58,943 nt of DNA, taken from Opitutus sp. GAS368. GTDB lineage: Bacteria > Verrucomicrobiota > Verrucomicrobiia > Opitutales > UBA953. Under the pieces are notes generated by a model that saw only the letters and a list, made by a program, of their open reading frames with translations, made no database searches and had not been told where the DNA came from. The DNA is taken from NCBI GenBank assembly GCA_945866215.1, contig CAMBGQ010000006.1:1-58943 (forward strand), given 5' to 3'. Shown piece after piece: positions 19,032-27,009 of the stretch. The first letter of the stretch is position 1. Every line of letters starts with the position of its first letter. Position numbers and translations under genes: made by a program.

Positions 19032-19486
19032 GGCACGTCCAGGGGGATGAGGCGAGCGGTCGCCCGACCCTGCCGCACCGTGATCCGCGCGACCGTCACG
19101 GGAAGGTTGAAGCGCCGCGGCCCGGCGCTGCCGGGATTGAGACGCAACACGCCCCCCTCCTGCACGACCTTGGGAACGTGCGTATGCCCGGTGATCACGA
19201 TGTCGGGACGAAAGCCCACTTCGTCGACCGGCAGGTGTCCGTGATGGACCAGAATCCGCAAGCCCGCGACGACGTGCAGGCAGGTCAGCGGGAGCGTCTC
19301 ATCGTCATCGCAATTGCCGGCGACCGCATGGCACGGGGCCAGCTCGGCGAGCTGCGGGACGATCGACGCGCCGCAGATATCGCCGCAATGGAAGATTAGG
19401 TCGCAGCCCTCCAGGGCGATGATGGCCTCGGCGCGCAACCGGCCGTGCGTGTCGGAGATGACGCCGATTTCGGTCGACGGCTCCAC
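19028..19486 (-). CDS. YfcE/MJ0936-family metallophosphodiesterase
   Basis: The product is 152 aa, one calcineurin-like domain. The metal ligands are all visible: GVISDTHGR (DxH), FHCGDI (GD), AGNCDD (GNCD), VHHGH and TGHTHVP, followed by NPGSAGPRR, the family's typical C-terminal strand. Relatives hydrolyse phosphodiesters such as cyclic nucleotides in vitro; the natural substrate is unknown. It starts 2 nt after dnaX and overlaps hrpB by 4 bp. Confidence 0.92.
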   Translation of the reverse strand: MEPSTEIGVISDTHGRLRAEAIIALEGCDLIFHCGDICGASIVPQLAELAPCHAVAGNCDDDETLPLTCLHVVAGLRILVHHGHLPVDEVGFRPDIVITGHTHVPKVVQEGGVLRLNPGSAGPRRFNLPVTVARITVRQGRATARLIPLDVP

Positions 19487-19488
19487 GT

Positions 19489-21009
19489 TCAGAGCGGGCG
19501 ACGCAGCTTGCCGACCGGGACCGGGCGCAGTGCCGTAAATTCCGCACCGATGGTGGACTTCAATTTATCCTGGAGGCCCGCAGGCAGCCCCTTGACCGCA
19601 TCCGTGAAGTCGGCGTCGCCCGGGAAGGCGGTCTTGCCGACTTCGGCCACGGACAGGCCGACCGTCGAGGATTCCGGGAAGACGATATCGGGGCGGAGGC
19701 CGGCGCGGTCCGCCGCGACCTCGGCGGCCTCGATGTCCAGGGGGGGCAGGGATTCCTCGAAGAGTCCCGAGTCTTCGATCGGGACGTCCACGACGCGCGC
19801 CGGCGCGACGGCGGCGGGCGCGGGTACAGGCGGTTCAGGCGGCGCCAATGCGACCTCCGAAATCCTTATTTTTTTTTGGCCGGGCTCCCGAGGGAGACCA
19901 GCTGCAGCAGCGGCGATATCTTTGATGAGGAGGTCTATCGATCGTGACCTGCTTTGCTCGATGGCCTTGAGCAGCGTCACCTCGAAGTTGGCCCGCGGAG
20001 ACAACCCTTGGCGGATGCCGTGCTCGCCTTCCTGCAGGCACTCGAGTAGGCGGACGAGCTGTTCGGTGGCGAGCGGGGCGCCGAGTTGGGCGGAGGAGCC
20101 GCCGGTGCGGACCGAATCAAGGGTGGCGGCGCGGACGCGAATCTGGAGATCGGCGAGCACGCGGAGAAGGTCGCGGCCTTCGGCGTGGAAGGAATCGCAG
20201 AGCGCGAGGACCTTCTTGCCGTCGCCGGTAGCGATTCCCTGGCAGAGATCGGTGACCTGTTGGACGGAAGCCAGGCCGTAGATCGAGAGCACGTCGGCCT
20301 CGGTGATCTTCTTGCCCGAAAAGGAAATGACCTGGTCGAGGATGGATTGTGAATCGCGCATACCCCCGGAGGCTAGGCGGGCGATGGCCGTGAGGGCAAA
20401 CTGGTCGGCCGTCACGCCGTCGGCCTTGACGATGCGGGCGAGCTGGGCGGCGATGACCTCCTCGGAGATTGGGTGGAACTCCAGGCGCTGGCAGCGGGAG
20501 GTGATGGTCGGCAAGATCTTCTCCGCCTCGGTCGTCGCCAGGATGAACTTCACCCAGGGCGGCGGCTCCTCGAGCGTCTTGAGCAGCGCGTTAAAGGCGT
20601 CCTTCGAGAGCTGGTGCACTTCGTCGATGATGAAGACCTTGAACGGACAATTGCTCGGGGCATACTGGCATTCGTCGCGGATGCGCTTGGCGTCATCGAT
20701 GCCGCGGTTAGAGGCGGCGTCGATCTCGACGACGTCGAGGCAGTTGCCCTGCTCAATCGCCAGGCAGACCGGGTCATCGAGGGAGAAGTCGGCTTTCGGC
20801 CCGCCGGCGCAGTTCAGGGCCTTGGCCAGGATGCGGGCGGTGGTCGTCTTGCCGGTGCCACGTGGGCCGATCAAGAGGTAGGCGTGGGCGACGCGTTGGG
20901 TCGTGAGCGCGTTGCGGAGGGTCCGGACGATGTGTTCCTGGCCGACGAGCTCATCGAAACAACGGGGACGCCAGCGGCGCGCGATGACCTGGAAGCCGGG
21001 ATCAGACAC
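19489..21009 (-). CDS. dnaX: DNA polymerase III subunit gamma/tau
   Basis: The full-length (tau) product is 506 aa. It is the ATPase of the clamp-loader complex. Walker A is GPRGTGKTTT (48-57), Walker B is FIIDEVHQLS (127-136), sensor 1 is TTEAEKILPTITSRCQR and sensor 2 lies around MRDSQSILDQ. The zinc module is degenerate: only Cys67, Cys82 and Cys90 are in the region, and the usual CxxCxxC is replaced by DDPVCLA. At codons 378-381 (CAA AAA AAA ATA) an A9 run gives a slippery heptamer; -1 frameshifting or loss of one A would end the protein at 391 or 380 residues, a gamma-like form without the roughly 115-residue Pro/Ala-rich tau tail. The next gene follows 2 nt after the stop. Confidence 0.96.
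   Translation of the reverse strand: MSDPGFQVIARRWRPRCFDELVGQEHIVRTLRNALTTQRVAHAYLLIGPRGTGKTTTARILAKALNCAGGPKADFSLDDPVCLAIEQGNCLDVVEIDAASNRGIDDAKRIRDECQYAPSNCPFKVFIIDEVHQLSKDAFNALLKTLEEPPPWVKFILATTEAEKILPTITSRCQRLEFHPISEEVIAAQLARIVKADGVTADQFALTAIARLASGGMRDSQSILDQVISFSGKKITEADVLSIYGLASVQQVTDLCQGIATGDGKKVLALCDSFHAEGRDLLRVLADLQIRVRAATLDSVRTGGSSAQLGAPLATEQLVRLLECLQEGEHGIRQGLSPRANFEVTLLKAIEQSRSRSIDLLIKDIAAAAAGLPREPGQKKIRISEVALAPPEPPVPAPAAVAPARVVDVPIEDSGLFEESLPPLDIEAAEVAADRAGLRPDIVFPESSTVGLSVAEVGKTAFPGDADFTDAVKGLPAGLQDKLKSTIGAEFTALRPVPVGKLRRPL
19869..19877 (-). promoter_or_regulatory. A9 slippery run in dnaX (likely programmed frameshift)
   Basis: Nine consecutive A on the coding strand contain A-AAA-AAA in the right phase for -1 slippage. 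A GGGAG element ending 7 nt upstream resembles the stimulatory Shine-Dalgarno of E. coli dnaX. After -1 slippage the frame reads KKNKDFGGRIGAA and stops at 19835. An A8 transcript would read CAA AAA AAA TAA and stop at once, as in the transcriptional slippage known for Thermus dnaX. Confidence 0.65.
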
Positions 21010-21061
21010 GAATAATTAAGTAAAGTCGGGCCAGCGGGGTGTCAACGGGGCAAAGCCCGGT

Positions 21062-22618
21062 TTATTCCCATTCGATGGTCGCCGGCGGCTTGGACGAGAT
21101 GTCGTAGACCACGCGGTTGATACCCTTCACCTCGTTGATAATGCGGGTCGAGGCGCGCTGCAGCACGTCATACGGCAGGCGAGCCCAGTCAGCCGTCATC
21201 GCGTCGGAAGATGTCACCGCGCGCAGGGCGCAGACGTTATCGTAGGTCCGGCCGTCGCCCATCACGCCGACGCTGCGCACCGGAAGGAAGACTGCGAACG
21301 CTTGCCAGACCTTGGCATACTGGCCGGAGGTGCGGAGTTCATTGATGAAGATATCGTCGGCCTTGCGGAGTACCTCGAGACGCTCGCGGGTGATATCGCC
21401 GCAGATGCGGACGGCGAGGCCGGGGCCCGGGAACGGGTGGCGCCAGACCATCTCGTGCGGGAGACCGAGGGCGGCGCCGAGGGCGCGGACCTCGTCCTTG
21501 AACAGTTCGCGCAGGGGCTCGAGCAGCTTTAGCTTCATGTGCTTCGGCAGACCGCCCACGTTGTGGTGGCTCTTGATCGTGGCGGCCGGGCCGCCGTTGG
21601 GCGAAAGGGATTCGATGACGTCTGGGTAGAGCGTGCCCTGGGCGAGGAAGTCGACCTTGCCCCGTTTCTTGCGCTGGACCTCGGCGATGGAGCGCTCGAA
21701 GACCTTGATGAATTCATGGCCGATGATCTTGCGCTTGCGCTCAGGATCGGTGACGCCCTTGAGTTCGCGGAGGAAGACCGCGGACGCGTCGACCACCCGG
21801 AGGTCGACCTTGAACTTGCCGCGGAACATCTTCTCGACCTGGGCGCGCTCATTGAGACGCAGGAGGCCGTTATCGACGAACACGCAGGTTAGCTGCTTGC
21901 CGATGGCGCGCTGGATGAGGGCAGCCGCGACGGACGAATCGACCCCGCCGGAAAGGCCGAGGATGACCTGGGACTTGCCGACCTTTTCGCGGATTTCGCG
22001 GACAGCCGTTTCGACGTAGTCGTCCATCTTCCAGGTCGGCTTACAACGGCAGATGCGGAAGAGAAAATTGCGGAGGATATCGATGCCGCGCTCGGAATGG
22101 GCGACCTCGGGGTGGAACTGGATGCCGTAGAAGCGCCGTTTGGAATCCTCGACGACCGCGCATTCCGAATTCTCGGTGGAAGCGACGGCCTTGAAGCCGC
22201 GGGGGAGGCGCGTGATCTTGTCGCCGTGGGAGTTCCAGACGCGCAGCGGGGACTTCAGGCCTTGGAGGAGCTGCGAGCCCCGGCGGAAGGAGAGGATGCC
22301 GTGGCCATACTCGCGGTGGGCGCTGCTGGCGACGTTGCCGCCGAGCATCTGGCCCATGAGTTGCACGCCGTAGCAGATGCCGAGGACCGGGAGACCCAGC
22401 TCGAAGACGCCCGCATGTGGATGCGGCGAGCCCTTGGCCTTCACGCTGTCGGGGCCGCCGGAGAGGATGACGCCCACGACGCCGTCGGCGCGCAGCGTCT
22501 CCGGTGTGACGCCGAACGGGTAGATGCGGGAGTGGACGTTGCATTCGCGGACGCGGCGCGCGATGACCTTGGTCAGCTGCGAGCCGAAATCGAGAATGGC
22601 GATGGACTGGGTGGCCAT
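21062..22618 (-). CDS. guaA: GMP synthase (glutamine-hydrolysing)
   Basis: The product is 518 aa from the ATG at 22618 ([14 protein letters not shown]), the canonical start; the upstream ATG at 22657 would run into the preceding gene. It converts XMP to GMP. The N-terminal class I amidotransferase shows the Cys nucleophile in [10 protein letters not shown] and the His-Glu pair in [11 protein letters not shown]. The ATP-pyrophosphatase P-loop is [13 protein letters not shown], and the dimerisation domain ends with KPPATIEWE. It lies 19 bp after the small zinc-ribbon gene. Confidence 0.97.
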   Translation of the reverse strand: MATQSIAILDFGSQLTKVIARRVRECNVHSRIYPFGVTPETLRADGVVGVILSGGPDSVKAKGSPHPHAGVFELGLPVLGICYGVQLMGQMLGGNVASSAHREYGHGILSFRRGSQLLQGLKSPLRVWNSHGDKITRLPRGFKAVASTENSECAVVEDSKRRFYGIQFHPEVAHSERGIDILRNFLFRICRCKPTWKMDDYVETAVREIREKVGKSQVILGLSGGVDSSVAAALIQRAIGKQLTCVFVDNGLLRLNERAQVEKMFRGKFKVDLRVVDASAVFLRELKGVTDPERKRKIIGHEFIKVFERSIAEVQRKKRGKVDFLAQGTLYPDVIESLSPNGGPAATIKSHHNVGGLPKHMKLKLLEPLRELFKDEVRALGAALGLPHEMVWRHPFPGPGLAVRICGDITRERLEVLRKADDIFINELRTSGQYAKVWQAFAVFLPVRSVGVMGDGRTYDNVCALRAVTSSDAMTADWARLPYDVLQRASTRIINEVKGINRVVYDISSKPPATIEWE

Positions 22619-22637
22619 AGGAAGAGCGTGGGGGATT

Positions 22638-22871
22638 TCAGAACTTGAGGCGAACATTGTTCCAGCCGCAGTGGGGGCAGACGGCCTCCTCGCGACGGCG
22701 AGGGCGGACGTAGGTCACGTTGCAACGGATGCAGGAGAAGGCCGAATTGAGGCGACGGTGATCCGAAAGCAGCACGTCGCGCCGGTCATACCAAGCCTGC
22801 AGGCCAAAGAGGACGACGATGGCCAGACCGGCCAGGAAAGCCAGGAAGGCGGCGAGGTCGACGGGCTGCAT
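22638..22871 (-). CDS. Small membrane protein with C-terminal zinc ribbon
   Basis: The product is 77 aa. It has one N-terminal transmembrane helix (about residues 6-27, [19 protein letters not shown]), then a basic stretch and two cysteine pairs (FSCIRCN and AVCPHCGWN) spaced like a zinc ribbon. The tail would face the cytoplasm if the positive-inside rule holds. It lies just after the ribosomal operon terminator and 19 bp before guaA, so they probably share a transcript. I do not recognise a named family. Confidence 0.75.
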   Translation of the reverse strand: MQPVDLAAFLAFLAGLAIVVLFGLQAWYDRRDVLLSDHRRLNSAFSCIRCNVTYVRPRRREEAVCPHCGWNNVRLKF

Positions 22872-22888
22872 TATGAGGCGAGGGGTTT

Positions 22889-22928
22889 AAAAGGCGAGAC
22901 GCGCCAGCCGGGGGGCGGACGCGTCTCG
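22889..22928 (-). terminator. Terminator of the ribosomal protein superoperon
   Basis: On the minus strand, 22 bp after the rplQ stop, CGAGACGCG (22928-22920) pairs perfectly with CGCGTCTCG (22903-22895) around a 16-nt loop. CC and TTTT (22892-22889) follow. It separates rplQ from the zinc-ribbon/guaA unit. Confidence 0.65.
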
Positions 22929-22950
22929 GGTTCGGGCCTGGGCGTTTAGC

Positions 22951-23421
22951 TTAGGCCTGAGCAGGAGCGGCGGCCGCTTCCTTCTTGGCCTTGGGCTTGC
23001 GCTCCGTCTTGGCCTTCGGGCTCATCGCCGGGGACTTGTCGTCCTTGGCCACAAGCTCGATGAGGGCGGTCTCGGCCGCGTCGCCCTTACGGGCGCCGAG
23101 CTTATAGATACGAGTGTAACCGCCGGTGCGGGCGAGAAACTGCTGCACGCGCTCCTTGAACAGGAGCTGGGCGGCGTCCTCATTGCGCAGCTTGGCAAGC
23201 GCGAGGCGGTAGTAGTGGAGCTTCACCGACTTATCGGCGGACTGTTCGGCCTTCTTGGCGTAGGTGATCAGCTGTTCGGCGAAAGGACGCAGGGCCTTGG
23301 CGCGGGAAAGCGTCGTGGTGATGCGGGCGTAAGTGAACAGGGCGGACGCGAGGTTGGCGACGAGGGAGCGGCGGTGGGCCGTCTTGACGCCGAGGACGTG
23401 ATTGTGGGTGCGGTGACGCAT
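22951..23421 (-). CDS. rplQ: 50S ribosomal protein bL17
   Basis: The product is 156 aa. The core MRHRTHNHVLGVKTAHRRSL and the LISY-like LITYAKKAEQ are typical of bL17. The C-terminal third adds a Lys/Ala/Pro-rich tail (KTERKPKAKKEAAAAPAQA), longer than in E. coli (127 aa). bL17 lies near the peptide exit tunnel. Last gene of the superoperon, 21 bp after rpoA, as in most bacteria. Confidence 0.97.
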   Translation of the reverse strand: MRHRTHNHVLGVKTAHRRSLVANLASALFTYARITTTLSRAKALRPFAEQLITYAKKAEQSADKSVKLHYYRLALAKLRNEDAAQLLFKERVQQFLARTGGYTRIYKLGARKGDAAETALIELVAKDDKSPAMSPKAKTERKPKAKKEAAAAPAQA

Positions 23422-23442
23422 GGGCTTCGGTTCCGGTCCGGG

Positions 23443-24459
23443 TTAGGCGTTAACGCCCTTGTCGAGGAGACCCTCGTTGATTTTCTGCCCGAGGGACAGG
23501 CCCAGCTGTTCGAGCCTGGCCTTGATCTCGTTGAGGGACTTCTTGCCGAAGTTACGATACTTGAGCATCTCCTGCTCGCTCTTCATCGCCAGCTCGCCGA
23601 CGGTGTTGATGTTGGCGTTGTTGAGGCAGTTGGCGGCGCGAACGGAGAGTTCGATTTCGTTCACGGACATATTGAGCAGCTTGCGGAGACGGTTGGTCTC
23701 TTCGCTGATCTCCTTGTGACCCGTCTCGAACTCGACGGAGTCGTTGGAGACGGTGTCGAACACTTCGAGGTGGTGGCGCAGGATGGCGGAAGACTCCTTG
23801 AGGGCTTCGTCCGGGGTGATGCGACCATCGGTCGAGATTTCGAGGACGAGCTTGTCGTAGTCGGTCTTGTCGCCGGAGCGGGTCGACTCTACGGAATACT
23901 TCACCAGGGTGACGGGGGAGAAGAGCGAGTCGACGGGGATGGAACCGATGGCTTGGTCGACCTTCTTGTTCTCCTCGGCGGATGCCCAGCTGCGGCCTAC
24001 GGTGACCTCGAGCTCGGCGAAGAAACGACGCTTGCGGTCAAGGGTGCAGATGACCTGGTCGGGGTTGACGAGGGTGACGGTGGCGCCCTTGGTCTCAAAC
24101 TTGATGTCCGAGGCCTTCACGGGACCGGTCTTGTTGACCTCGATGGAGCCCTTGAAGGATTCGCGTTTGTTGGCCTCGGTGCGGATGCGCACCTTCTTGA
24201 GGTTGAGCACGATTTCGGTGACGTCTTCGACGACGCCCTCGATCGGCTGGAATTCATGCTGCACGCCCTCGATCGTCACGGCGGAGATCGCGGCGCCTTC
24301 GATGGAGCTGAGCAGGATGCGGCGGAGGGAGTTGCCGACGGTATGGCCGAAGCCAGTCTCGAAGGGCTCGGCGAAATACTTCGCGTAGGTGGGGGTGGCC
24401 GAGGACTCCTCCTTCTTGAGGGTCTTGGGGCGCTGGAATTGTCCGAGTCGTTTGGTCAT
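23443..24459 (-). CDS. rpoA: RNA polymerase subunit alpha
   Basis: The product is 338 aa. The N-terminal dimerisation domain includes FAEPFETGFGHTVGNSLRRI and the insert-domain segment that follows. The alpha-CTD carries IELSVRAANCLNNANI (the Arg that contacts UP elements, equivalent to R265) and FGKKSLNEIKARL, which contact DNA and activators. It lies between rpsD and rplQ, the usual alpha-operon order. Confidence 0.98.
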   Translation of the reverse strand: MTKRLGQFQRPKTLKKEESSATPTYAKYFAEPFETGFGHTVGNSLRRILLSSIEGAAISAVTIEGVQHEFQPIEGVVEDVTEIVLNLKKVRIRTEANKRESFKGSIEVNKTGPVKASDIKFETKGATVTLVNPDQVICTLDRKRRFFAELEVTVGRSWASAEENKKVDQAIGSIPVDSLFSPVTLVKYSVESTRSGDKTDYDKLVLEISTDGRITPDEALKESSAILRHHLEVFDTVSNDSVEFETGHKEISEETNRLRKLLNMSVNEIELSVRAANCLNNANINTVGELAMKSEQEMLKYRNFGKKSLNEIKARLEQLGLSLGQKINEGLLDKGVNA

Positions 24460-24494
24460 GTCAGTAGGTCCTTGGGGGTTGGGTCTGGTCCGGA

Positions 24495-25103
24495 TTAGCG
24501 GCTGTAGAATTCGACGATGAGCTGGATGTTCACGTCGGAAGGAAGTTCTTCCTTGGCGGGTTCACGGACGATCTGTCCGTTGAGCTGCTCGGGAAGGACG
24601 ACCAGCCAGGCGGGAGCGGAACGGCCTTGGCCCTCTTCGACGGCGCGCGTGGCGAGCTGCTTGGAGGAGGTGCGGTCGCGGACTTCGATTTTTTCGCCGG
24701 GCGTGGTGGCGTAGCTGGCGACGTCGACCTTGCGGCCGTTGATGCGGATATGGCCGTGACCGACGAGCTGGCGGGCGGCGGAGCGGGAATTGGCGAAGCC
24801 GAGGCGATACACCACGTTGTCGAGGCGGGTCTCCAGGATGCGCAGGAAATTGTCGCCGGCGACGCCGCCCATGCGCTTGGCGCGTTCGAAGGAAAGGCGG
24901 AACTGCTTCTCGGTGAGACCGTACATCATGCGGAGCTTCTGCTTCTCGTTGAGGCCGACACCGTATTCGGAAACCTTGCGGCGGGTCGTCTTGCCATGGA
25001 TGCCCGGAGGATACGGACGACGCTCCTCACCCTTGGAGGTGGGGAAGATGTTCTGGCCGAAGCGACGGTTAAGCTTCGTGGTAGGACCGGTGTAACGAGA
25101 CAT
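24495..25103 (-). CDS. rpsD: 30S ribosomal protein uS4
   Basis: The product is 202 aa starting MSRYTGPTTKLNRRFGQNIF. The S4 RNA-binding domain is at about 93-155 (TRLDNVVYRLGFANSRSAARQ, HGHIRINGRKVDVAS). The N-terminus lacks the zinc-binding Cys set of some S4 proteins (C- type). uS4 is a primary 16S binder and in E. coli the autogenous repressor of this operon. It lies 35 bp upstream of rpoA. Confidence 0.98.
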   Translation of the reverse strand: MSRYTGPTTKLNRRFGQNIFPTSKGEERRPYPPGIHGKTTRRKVSEYGVGLNEKQKLRMMYGLTEKQFRLSFERAKRMGGVAGDNFLRILETRLDNVVYRLGFANSRSAARQLVGHGHIRINGRKVDVASYATTPGEKIEVRDRTSSKQLATRAVEEGQGRSAPAWLVVLPEQLNGQIVREPAKEELPSDVNIQLIVEFYSR

Positions 25104-25189
25104 GGTGTGTTAGGATTTATTAGAGGTGGCGGAGGGAAGGACCCGCCCGGTTTGCCATAGCCGGACGGTGATGCGGAAAGCGGGGACGA

Positions 25190-25747
25190 TCAGACGCGAC
25201 GGCGCTTCGGGGGGCGGCAGCCGTTGTGCGGGATCGGGGTGGTGTCGAGAATTGAGGTGACGTTCAGTCCGAGCGCCTGGAGCGCCTTGATGGCGTTGTC
25301 GCGGCCCATGCCAGGTCCTTTGACGCGGACGGAAACATCCTTGAGGCCGTGGGCCATGGCGAGCTTGGCGGCCTCGGAACAGACGACCTGCGCGGCGTAC
25401 GCGGTGGATTTACGGGAACCGCGGAATTGGTGGCGACCGGCGCTGCCCCAGGAGATCACATTGCCGTTGGGATCGGTGATCGTGACCTTGGTGTTGTTGA
25501 AAGTGGCAAGGATGTGGCAGATGCCGGTGATGACATTCTTCGAACCCTTGGCGCGACGAACCTTCACTTCGCCAAGTTCTTCGCCGAGGAGTTCCTTGGC
25601 GGTGATTTCCTTGCGTTCGGTCGGGGCAGCGGCCGTGGCTTCCGGCGCGGCGGTGGCGGCGGCGACTTCCGGCGCGGCAGCGGCGGCTTCGGCAGCAGGG
25701 GCCTTCGGCTTCTTGGCCTTGGGGGTCTTGGGGGCTTCTTCGCTCAT
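25190..25747 (-). CDS. rpsK: 30S ribosomal protein uS11 with long N-terminal extension
   Basis: The product is 185 aa against a usual 125-130. The core is ordinary from about residue 66: [31 protein letters not shown] and [16 protein letters not shown]. Residues 1-60 are an added Lys/Pro then Ala/Pro/Thr-rich segment ([20 protein letters not shown]) ending in a short acidic helix ([12 protein letters not shown]). The frame continues without interruption and no internal ATG sits at the conventional start, so the extension is probably translated. uS11 lines the platform and mRNA exit. Confidence 0.96.
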   Translation of the reverse strand: MSEEAPKTPKAKKPKAPAAEAAAAAPEVAAATAAPEATAAAPTERKEITAKELLGEELGEVKVRRAKGSKNVITGICHILATFNNTKVTITDPNGNVISWGSAGRHQFRGSRKSTAYAAQVVCSEAAKLAMAHGLKDVSVRVKGPGMGRDNAIKALQALGLNVTSILDTTPIPHNGCRPPKRRRV

Positions 25748-25776
25748 CGTAAGTTGGTGTTAGGGGAAAGGTCGAC

Positions 25777-26157
25777 TTACTTAGCCGGAGCCGCGGCGAC
25801 GCCGACGGTCTTACGCTTGCCCTTACGGGTACGGGCGTTGGTGCGCGTGCGCTGGCCGCGGACCGGGAGGCCGCGGAAGTGGCGGAGGCCGCGGTAGCAC
25901 TTGATTGCCTGGAGGCGCTTGAGATTCTGCGCGATGTCGCGACGCAGGTCGCCCTCGCACTTGTAGCCCATGCGGACGATGTACTCGACGATCTTGTTCA
26001 GCTGCTCTTCGGAAAGATTCTGGGCGCGCATGGCGGGGTCGAAGCCCAGCGCATCGCAGATCTCCGTCGCCCGGCGCGGCCCAATGCCGTAGATATAGCG
26101 GAGAGAGATCTCTACTTTCTTATTATTGGGAATGTCTACGCCGAGGATTCGAGGCAT
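25777..26157 (-). CDS. rpsM: 30S ribosomal protein uS13
   Basis: The product is 126 aa from the ATG at 26157 ([19 protein letters not shown]); the frame extends further upstream but only with non-conserved residues. The helix-two-turn-helix region [19 protein letters not shown] and the basic tail [19 protein letters not shown], which reaches tRNA in the P site, are clear. It contacts bridge B1. No rpmJ or infA lies between map and rpsM; the 79-bp gap has no coding frame. Confidence 0.97.
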   Translation of the reverse strand: MPRILGVDIPNNKKVEISLRYIYGIGPRRATEICDALGFDPAMRAQNLSEEQLNKIVEYIVRMGYKCEGDLRRDIAQNLKRLQAIKCYRGLRHFRGLPVRGQRTRTNARTRKGKRKTVGVAAAPAK

Positions 26158-26236
26158 GGTGTCCGTGCTGTTTGGAAGGTGGGAAAGAGGTCGGAACTTG
26201 GAGGTTCTGGTGGGATTTGAAAGCAAAAAATGCGGT

Positions 26237-26998
26237 TTAAACCAGGGTCAGGATTTCGGCCCCGTTTTCGGTCACCAAAACGGTGTGTTCGAAGTGCGCG
26301 GAGACCTTGCCGTCGGCCGTCCGGGCGGTCCAACCGTCCGAAGCCATGACGATCTTGTGGGAGCCGAGATTCACCATGGGCTCAATGGCTAAAGCCATGC
26401 CAGGCAATAGTTTAGGTCCAGTTCCCGCCTTACCATAGTTAGGGATTTGGGGCTCTTCGTGCATCTTTCGCCCAACGCCATGGCCGACGAAGTCCCGCAC
26501 GATACCATACCCCCCGGGGGCAAGCGCCTCCTGGATGGCCGCAGAGATGTCCCCTACCCTGTTGCCTGGCTTCACGGCAGCGATGCCGGCCAGAAGGGAC
26601 TTTTCCGTATCCAGGCAGAGCTGGCGAGCCCTCGGCTCGACCGCCCCGACCAAGACAGTCCGGGCGTTATCCCCGATGAAGCCATCGCGGCGGACGACGA
26701 CATCTAGGGACACCAGGTCACCGTCGCGGATGACGCGGTCGGCCGCGCCGATACCGTGGACGATCTCGTCGTTGAGGGAGATGCAGACGTAGCCGGGATA
26801 ACTGAGGCGCCCAACCACGTACCCGTGGCAGGCGCTCTCGCAGCCGTGCCGAACCATCAGCCCGCGGGCGGCCGCGTCCAGGCCGGCGGTCGAGATGCCC
26901 GGGACGACGAGGCTCGCCAAATCGTGCAGGACCCGCGCGGCGGCGGCGCAGGCGGCGCGCATGCGACTGACGTCCTCGGCCGACTTCAAATCAATCAT
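26237..26998 (-). CDS. map: Methionine aminopeptidase, type I
   Basis: The product is 253 aa. It removes N-terminal Met from nascent proteins. The metal ligands are in order: His in DEIVHGIGA, Asp in [11 protein letters not shown] and GDNARTV, His in [12 protein letters not shown], Glu in AIEPMVNLG and Glu in HFEHTVLV. It has no SH3 or zinc N-terminal extension. It lies 11 bp after secY, the common secY-(adk)-map order, though adk is absent. Confidence 0.97.
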   Translation of the reverse strand: MIDLKSAEDVSRMRAACAAAARVLHDLASLVVPGISTAGLDAAARGLMVRHGCESACHGYVVGRLSYPGYVCISLNDEIVHGIGAADRVIRDGDLVSLDVVVRRDGFIGDNARTVLVGAVEPRARQLCLDTEKSLLAGIAAVKPGNRVGDISAAIQEALAPGGYGIVRDFVGHGVGRKMHEEPQIPNYGKAGTGPKLLPGMALAIEPMVNLGSHKIVMASDGWTARTADGKVSAHFEHTVLVTENGAEILTLV

Positions 26999-27009
26999 CC
27001 CGGAAAGGC

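Noticed and set aside
26158-26236. A possible rpmJ (bL36) gene between map and rpsM.
   Set aside because: The gap is 79 bp, too short for the usual 37-38 codons, and no Cys-rich basic frame is present.
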